DNA of 64,000 nt. Origin: Erwinia tracheiphila (lineage in GTDB: Bacteria > Pseudomonadota > Gammaproteobacteria > Enterobacterales > Enterobacteriaceae). The notes below the pieces were generated by a model that was not told the DNA's origin, did not search any database, and was given only the letters and a program-made list of their open reading frames with translations. Positions 58,903-64,000 of the stretch are shown piece after piece (the first letter of the stretch is position 1; each line of letters opens with the position of its first letter). The stretch covers positions 4,650,001-4,714,000 of the forward strand of contig NZ_CP089932.1 in the NCBI RefSeq assembly GCF_021365465.1. Reading direction: 5' to 3'. Both the position numbers and the translations under genes were made by a program.

Positions 58903-60726
58903 GTGATCGAAAATTTGCGTAACATCGCCATTATTGCCCACGTTGACCACGGTAAAACTACCCTGGTTGATAAGTTACTCCAGCAGTCCGGGACCTTTGA
59001 CGCCCGTGCTGAAACAACTGAACGCGTAATGGACTCCAACGATTTGGAGAAAGAGCGTGGGATTACCATCCTCGCAAAAAACACCGCCATTAAATGGAAA
59101 GACTATCGCATCAATATCGTTGATACCCCAGGACACGCCGACTTCGGTGGTGAGGTTGAACGTGTGATGTCAATGGTTGACTCGGTGCTGCTGGTTGTGG
59201 ATGCAATGGATGGCCCAATGCCGCAAACCCGTTTCGTGACCAAAAAAGCATTTGCTAATGGCTTGAGGCCGATCGTGGTTATCAACAAAGTTGACCGCCC
59301 GGGCGCTCGCCCTGACTGGGTCGTGGATCAAGTGTTTGATCTGTTCGTTAACCTGGATGCAACCGACGATCAGCTCGATTTTCCGGTTATTTATGCCTCT
59401 GCGCTGAATGGTATTGCTGGTCTTGAACATACCGATATGGCAGAAGATATGACCCCGCTGTACGAAGCCATCGTGAAGCACGTTTCTCCTCCGCAGGTTG
59501 AGGCTGCTGCACCGTTCCAGATGCAGATATCCCAGCTGGATTACAACAACTATGTTGGTGTAATCGGCATTGGCCGCATTAAGCGTGGTAAAGTGAAGCC
59601 AAACCAGCAGGTCACTATCGTTGATAGCGAAGGGAAAATCCGCAATGGTAAAGTGGGTAAAGTCCTGACTCACCTTGGTCTGGAGCGTATTGATGCGACC
59701 GAGGCGGAAGCGGGCGATATCATCGCCATTACCGGTCTGGGCGAGCTGAATATCTCTGACACCATCTGCGATCCTCAGAATGTGCAGGCGCTGCCAGCAC
59801 TGAGCGTTGATGAACCCACTGTTACTATGTTCTTTAACGTCAACACCTCTCCTTTCTGCGGTAAAGAAGGAAAGTTTGTAACCTCACGTCAGATCCTTGA
59901 TCGTCTGAATAAAGAGCTGGTGCACAACGTGGCGCTGCGTGTTGAAGAAACTGCCGATGCTGATGCCTTCCGCGTTTCTGGCCGTGGTGAGCTGCACCTG
60001 TCGGTTCTAATCGAAAACATGCGCCGTGAAGGTTTCGAACTGGCGGTATCCCGTCCAAAAGTTATTTTCCGCGAATTCGAAGGCCGTAAACAGGAGCCTT
60101 TCGAAAACGTCACCCTAGATATTGAAGAACAGCATCAGGGTGCCGTGATGCAGGCGATGGGTGAACGTAAAGCCGACATGAAAAACATGAACCCGGATGG
60201 TAAAGGCCGTGTGCGTCTGGATTATGTTATTCCAAGCCGTGGTCTGATTGGCTTCCGTAACGAATTCATGACCATGACTTCCGGTACGGGTCTGCTGTAC
60301 TCCACCTTCAGCCACTACGATGATATTCGTCCGGGTGACGTGGGCCAGCGCCAGAACGGCGTGCTGATCTCTAACGGTCAGGGTAAAGCGGTGGCGTTTG
60401 CCCTCTTTGGTTTGCAGGATCGCGGTAAGCTGTTCCTGGGACACGGTGCAGAGGTCTATGAAGGTCAGATTATTGGTATTCATAGTCGTTCTAACGACCT
60501 GACGGTCAACTGCCTGACTGGTAAAAAGCTGACCAACATGCGTGCTTCTGGTACGGATGAGGCCACCACCCTGGTGCCGGCCATTAAAATGACGCTTGAG
60601 CAGGCGATTGAATTTATTGATGATGACGAACTGGTGGAAGTTACCCCACTTTCTGTCCGTATCCGTAAACGTCACCTGACTGAAAATGATCGTAAACGCG
60701 CAATGCGCGGCAGCAAAGATTTTTAA
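58903..60726 (+). CDS. typA: ribosome-dependent GTPase TypA/BipA
   Basis: Translational GTPase of the EF-G/LepA group needed for ribosome assembly and stress growth. The 607-residue protein starts at GTG 58903 ([26 protein letters not shown]) with G1 AHVDHGKT, G2 RGITI, G3 [10 protein letters not shown] and G4 NKVDRPGAR, then domains II, III, V and a BipA-specific C-terminal domain ending MRGSKDF. An IS4 element sits upstream, but the immediate ~90 bp are kept. Confidence 0.97.
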   Translation: MIENLRNIAIIAHVDHGKTTLVDKLLQQSGTFDARAETTERVMDSNDLEKERGITILAKNTAIKWKDYRINIVDTPGHADFGGEVERVMSMVDSVLLVVDAMDGPMPQTRFVTKKAFANGLRPIVVINKVDRPGARPDWVVDQVFDLFVNLDATDDQLDFPVIYASALNGIAGLEHTDMAEDMTPLYEAIVKHVSPPQVEAAAPFQMQISQLDYNNYVGVIGIGRIKRGKVKPNQQVTIVDSEGKIRNGKVGKVLTHLGLERIDATEAEAGDIIAITGLGELNISDTICDPQNVQALPALSVDEPTVTMFFNVNTSPFCGKEGKFVTSRQILDRLNKELVHNVALRVEETADADAFRVSGRGELHLSVLIENMRREGFELAVSRPKVIFREFEGRKQEPFENVTLDIEEQHQGAVMQAMGERKADMKNMNPDGKGRVRLDYVIPSRGLIGFRNEFMTMTSGTGLLYSTFSHYDDIRPGDVGQRQNGVLISNGQGKAVAFALFGLQDRGKLFLGHGAEVYEGQIIGIHSRSNDLTVNCLTGKKLTNMRASGTDEATTLVPAIKMTLEQAIEFIDDDELVEVTPLSVRIRKRHLTENDRKRAMRGSKDF

Positions 60727-60748
60727 TCGCGTCATTATGCTGTTATCC

Positions 60749-60777
60749 AGGGCCAGCACAGACTGGCCCTGTTTTTT
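60749..60777 (+). terminator. typA terminator
   Basis: GGGCCAG-CACAGA-CTGGCCC stem followed by TGTTTTTT, 24 bp after the typA stop. Confidence 0.9.
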
Positions 60778-60878
60778 CATCCCACGGAATCTTCCTTCCA
60801 GTTTTCAAATTCCTTATCTGTTCAGGCTTCTATTTTACCGCTAGAGTGAACAACTTACCGGAACAAAAGGAGATGACC

Positions 60879-61475
60879 ATGTTGTATATCTTTGATTTAG
60901 GTAACGTCATTGTTGATATTGATTTCAACCGGGTTCTGGGAGTATGGAGCGATCTGGGACGCGTGCCGCTTGCCACGCTGCAAAGTAATTTCACGCTGGG
61001 TGAAAATGTGCATCGGCACGAGCGCGGGGAACTTAGTGATGAAGAATTTGCCGGAAAGATGTGTGAGGATCTGGGGCTTGCTCTGAGCTTCGAACAGTTC
61101 ACTGCGGGCTGGCAGGCAATTTTTGTCGGTGTACGCCCTGACGTGCTTCAGATGATGAAAACGCTGCGGGAAAAAGGGGAGCGCGTGGTTATTCTCTCCA
61201 ACACCAATCGTTTGCACTGTTGCTTCTGGTCTGATGAGTATCCCGAAATACAGGACGCTGCCGATAAAATTTATCTCTCGCAGGAAATGGGAATGCGCAA
61301 ACCTGAAGCGGGTATCTATCAGCGGGTACTGGCTGAAGAGGGCTTCAGTGCTGAACAGACGATTTTCTTCGATGACAACCTTGAAAATATTGAAGGTGCC
61401 CGTACGCTGGGAATCAACAGCATCCATGTAACCGACGCCAGTGTCATTCCGGCTTTTTTTGCTGAAAATCAGTGA
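60879..61475 (+). CDS. yihX: HAD-family sugar phosphatase YihX
   Basis: Haloacid-dehalogenase-type phosphatase; in E. coli it hydrolyses alpha-D-glucose 1-phosphate. The start is placed at ATG 60879, 6 bp after AAGGAG (an ATG at 60873 is too close), giving 198 residues. Motif [14 protein letters not shown], motif [10 protein letters not shown], motif III Lys in [10 protein letters not shown], and [12 protein letters not shown]. Its end overlaps the next gene by 4 bp. Confidence 0.94.
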   Translation: MLYIFDLGNVIVDIDFNRVLGVWSDLGRVPLATLQSNFTLGENVHRHERGELSDEEFAGKMCEDLGLALSFEQFTAGWQAIFVGVRPDVLQMMKTLREKGERVVILSNTNRLHCCFWSDEYPEIQDAADKIYLSQEMGMRKPEAGIYQRVLAEEGFSAEQTIFFDDNLENIEGARTLGINSIHVTDASVIPAFFAENQ

Positions 61476-62350
61476 TGCCAGACCAACCTCGCCCCCAACG
61501 TACTGGACTGTTGCGATTCTGGTCGTGGCTTAAACTGCTTTGGCAGAGAATTAATGAAGATGGCATGACTACGCTGGCTGGCAATCTGGCCTATGTTTCG
61601 CTGCTGTCACTGGTGCCGCTGGTGGCGTTGGTATTCGCCTTATTTGCTGCTTTCCCTGCTTTTTCTACGGCCAGTGGCCAGCTGAAGGCGTTTATCTTCA
61701 ATAATTTTGTTCCGGCCTCAGGCACGGCCATCCAGAGCTATCTTGAACAGTTTGTGGCTAACGTCAATAAAATGACCACCGTCGGCGCTTGCGGGCTGGT
61801 GGTCACCTCGCTATTGTTGATGTATTCCATTGATACCGCGCTTAACACTATCTGGCGCAGCCAGCGTAAAAGACCCCTAGTCTACTCCTTTGCCGTATAC
61901 TGGATGATCCTGACTCTGGGGCCGCTGCTGGCGGGGACCAGTCTGGCGATCAGCTCCTATCTCTTGTCATTGCACTGGGCATCGGTAACGGGTGTCAGTT
62001 GGCTGATTGATTATGGATTACGGATTTTCCCACTGTTGCTCTCCTGGCTTGCGTTCTGGTTACTGTACAGCATTGTTCCCACGCGTCAGGTTGCGGGCCG
62101 TGATTCGCTGGTTGGCGCACTGGTTGCAGGGTTGTTATTTGAGCTGGGTAAAAAGGCGTTTGCTCTCTACGTGACGATGTTTCCATCCTATCAGCTTATT
62201 TATGGTGTCATAGCCGTTATTCCCATCCTTTTTCTGTGGGTCTACTGGACCTGGTGTATTGTTTTACTGGGCGCGGAAATAACGGTAACGCTTGGGGATA
62301 ATCGTCTGGCAGAGCAGCAGGAAAAGGAACAACAAGGCCACTCATCATGA
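61472..62350 (+). CDS. rbn: YihY/Rbn family inner-membrane protein
   Basis: A 292-residue protein with six predicted membrane segments and the family motif [26 protein letters not shown]. Formerly called RNase BN; the family is now regarded as a membrane protein of uncertain function. It overlaps yihX and dtd by 4 bp each, so yihX-rbn-dtd form one unit. Confidence 0.94.
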   Translation: MMPDQPRPQRTGLLRFWSWLKLLWQRINEDGMTTLAGNLAYVSLLSLVPLVALVFALFAAFPAFSTASGQLKAFIFNNFVPASGTAIQSYLEQFVANVNKMTTVGACGLVVTSLLLMYSIDTALNTIWRSQRKRPLVYSFAVYWMILTLGPLLAGTSLAISSYLLSLHWASVTGVSWLIDYGLRIFPLLLSWLAFWLLYSIVPTRQVAGRDSLVGALVAGLLFELGKKAFALYVTMFPSYQLIYGVIAVIPILFLWVYWTWCIVLLGAEITVTLGDNRLAEQQEKEQQGHSS

Positions 62351-62784
62351 TAGCGTTAATTCAACGAGCACAAAGTGCCAGCGTAAAGGTTGATGGGCAA
62401 ACTATCGGGGAAATCGGACCTGGATTGCTTATCTTACTGGGTGTGGAAAAAGGAGACGATGAGCAAAAAGCGCATCGACTATGTGAACGTGTGCTGGGCT
62501 ACCGCGTTTTCAGCGATGAACACGGTAAAATGAACCTTAATGTCCAGCAGGCAAATGGTAGCCTGCTGGTTGTGCCACAATTTACGCTGGTGGCAGATAC
62601 GCAAAAAGGGACGCGACCTGGGTTTTCGCGCGGTGCAGAACCAGCAGAAGCCGCGCGTCTCTATGAGTATTTCGCTGGCTGCTGCCGCGAAAAAGGCATA
62701 AACACTGATACGGGGCGGTTCGCTGCTGATATGAAAGTTGCCCTGGTTAACGATGGTCCGGTCACTTTTTGGCTACAGGTTTAA
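62347..62784 (+). CDS. dtd: D-aminoacyl-tRNA deacylase
   Basis: Hydrolyses D-aminoacyl-tRNAs to prevent D-amino acid incorporation. The 145-residue protein begins [33 protein letters not shown] and has the active-site motifs [15 protein letters not shown] and [11 protein letters not shown] (Gly-cis-Pro). Full length. Confidence 0.96.
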   Translation: MIALIQRAQSASVKVDGQTIGEIGPGLLILLGVEKGDDEQKAHRLCERVLGYRVFSDEHGKMNLNVQQANGSLLVVPQFTLVADTQKGTRPGFSRGAEPAEAARLYEYFAGCCREKGINTDTGRFAADMKVALVNDGPVTFWLQV

Positions 62785-62840
62785 ACACCATGCGGGTTTA
62801 ACAACACATGGCTAAATCGGGTTTTTAGAGAGAATCATTT

Positions 62841-63779
62841 ATGTATCATCTTCGGGTTCCTGAAACAGCGGAAGAGCTGGACAGCTACTATCAATTTCGC
62901 TGGGAAATGCTGCGTAAGCCCCTGCATCAGCCACCTGGTTCTGAGCGGGACGCCTGGGATGCGCTGGCGCACCATCAGATGGTGGTTGATGAGCAGGGCG
63001 ACCCGGTGGCCGTTGGCCGGCTTTACATTAATGCGGACAATGAAGCGGCAATACGCTTTTTAGCGGTACATCCTTCTGCCCAGGGCAAAGGGTTGGGGAC
63101 CCTGGTGGCAATGACGCTGGAATCAGTAGCACGACAGGAAGGGGTCAAACGTGTGGTCTGCAGCGCCCGGGAAGGCACAGAGGCTTTTTTCGCCAGGCTG
63201 GGCTATGTCAACGAGGGCGAAGTTACCGCGCCGCAAACCACACCGGTACGCCATTTTCTGATGATTAAGCCAGTGATTACCCTGGACGATATCTTGCATC
63301 GTGCCGACTGGTGCGGTCAGCTGCAGCAGGCATGGTATGAGCATATTCCCCTTAGCGAAAAAATGGGAGTACGTATTCAGCAATATACCGGGCAGAAATT
63401 TGTGACGACCATGCCGGAGATCGGTAATCAGAATCCACATCATACGCTGTTTGCCGGCAGTCTGTTCTCAATAGCTACGCTGACCGGCTGGGGGCTTATC
63501 TGGCTGCTGTTGCGCGAGCAGCATCTGGGCGGGACCATCATCCTGGTCGATGCGCATATTCGCTATCACCGCCCGGTTGTCGGTAAGCCTGCGGCAGTGG
63601 CCGATTTAGGTTCGCTGAGTGGTGATCTGGGCCGCCTGGCTCGTGGCCGCAAGGCTCGCGTGCAACTGAAAGTGGAACTGTTGGGGAATGATGTCTGCGG
63701 AGCGGTGTTTGAGGGGGTATATATGGTCCTGCCGCCCGACGCAGAAGTGACCTTAGAGCAGGGTGGTTCGCCAATATGA
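62841..63779 (+). CDS. fabY: FabY/YiiD: GNAT and hotdog-fold bifunctional protein
   Basis: A 312-residue fusion: N-terminal GNAT acetyltransferase domain ([21 protein letters not shown]) and C-terminal thioesterase-like hotdog domain ([21 protein letters not shown]). The Pseudomonas relative of the hotdog part, FabY, acts as an acetoacetyl-ACP synthase; the E. coli protein YiiD is less well defined. Follows dtd as in E. coli. Confidence 0.9.
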   Translation: MYHLRVPETAEELDSYYQFRWEMLRKPLHQPPGSERDAWDALAHHQMVVDEQGDPVAVGRLYINADNEAAIRFLAVHPSAQGKGLGTLVAMTLESVARQEGVKRVVCSAREGTEAFFARLGYVNEGEVTAPQTTPVRHFLMIKPVITLDDILHRADWCGQLQQAWYEHIPLSEKMGVRIQQYTGQKFVTTMPEIGNQNPHHTLFAGSLFSIATLTGWGLIWLLLREQHLGGTIILVDAHIRYHRPVVGKPAAVADLGSLSGDLGRLARGRKARVQLKVELLGNDVCGAVFEGVYMVLPPDAEVTLEQGGSPI

Positions 63780-63791
63780 TCCGGCGCTGAA

Positions 63792-64000
63792 TCAGCGCCC
63801 TTTTTTCTTACGTCCCGGTTGAGCAAAGCGTTTACGGGCAGTGGAATTGCCGGAGGCTTTATCAACGGACTTAGCCCCGCTGCTGTTTTTCGCGGTAGCG
63901 GGCCGGGGTTTCGTTTTTTTCGCCGTGGGCACTTCGGACGAGGAATTCTCCAGCAAGCGGAACAGCTCGGTCAACTCATCGTCGGTCAGATCGCGCCATT
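63792..64000 (-). CDS. rluF: 23S rRNA pseudouridine(2604) synthase RluF, C-terminal part
   Basis: The frame is open to the window edge and ends [22 protein letters not shown]...[12 protein letters not shown], which matches the lysine-rich C-terminal extension of RluF. The catalytic part lies beyond 64000. It converges on fabY with 12 bp between stops. Confidence 0.8.
   Translation of the reverse strand, partial: WRDLTDDELTELFRLLENSSSEVPTAKKTKPRPATAKNSSGAKSVDKASGNSTARKRFAQPGRKKKGR

Noticed and set aside
60115..60780. Long minus-strand frame opposite typA (221 codons)
   Set aside because: Antisense shadow of a highly conserved gene; no ribosome binding site and no family resemblance.

Overview
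The window looks like the chromosome of a plant-associated enterobacterium of the Erwinia/Pantoea group. The backbone genes and their order follow Escherichia coli closely: trmL-cysE-gpsA-secB-grxC-yibN-envC-yibQ, the waa lipopolysaccharide core cluster, coaD-mutM-rpmGB-radC-coaBC-dut-slmA-pyrE-rph-yicC, then yihI-hemN-yshB-glnGLA-typA-yihX-rbn-dtd-fabY-rluF. The waa cluster is of the Klebsiella/Serratia/Erwinia type (waaQ, wabG, wabH, wabN, waaE). Many insertion sequences and recent-looking lesions suggest a genome in reductive decay, as in IS-rich pathogens such as Erwinia tracheiphila. The species call is inference only.

Region by region. 1-6110: housekeeping genes, with only a scrap of gpmI left in front of envC. 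6162-21218: LPS core biosynthesis. It holds a multiply broken GT4 gene, a wabN deacetylase with an in-frame amber codon, and a GT9 gene whose 3' end is frameshifted. No O-antigen ligase gene is seen. 21238-29562: DNA repair, ribosomal protein, CoA and pyrimidine genes, interrupted upstream of radC by a complete ISL3-family transposon. That transposon carries, between its inverted repeats and inside a perfect 8-bp target duplication, a gene for an NleD/HopH1-type type III secretion effector protease. 29996-34751: an AT-rich, tightly overlapping four-gene operon (PlsC/GNAT double acyltransferase, lipoprotein HlyD-like adaptor, ABC ATPase, ABC-2 permease) between rph and yicC.

36000-48000 is an accessory region beginning at the 3' end of yicC. 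The end of yicC and its terminator are duplicated 2.2 kb downstream, each copy followed by integrase-promoter-like sequence, which suggests two islands integrated in tandem. The first carries a DUF3289/DUF943 gene pair. The second starts with a broken P4-type integrase and passes into a mosaic of IS3, IS6, IS256 and IS481 material, an Rpn C-terminal fragment, DUF2913 and recombinase scraps, and a large inverse autotransporter (invasin/intimin family). The invasin ends in a C-type-lectin-like domain. It is followed by a perfect 10-bp hairpin with a GGAA loop on the other strand and a broken small gene, a layout recalling a diversity-generating retroelement that has lost its reverse transcriptase.

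48086-64000 returns to backbone: the nitrogen-regulation operon glnA-glnL-glnG with visible sigma-54 and NtrC sites, an IS4-family element with a target duplication just upstream of typA, and the typA-to-rluF block.
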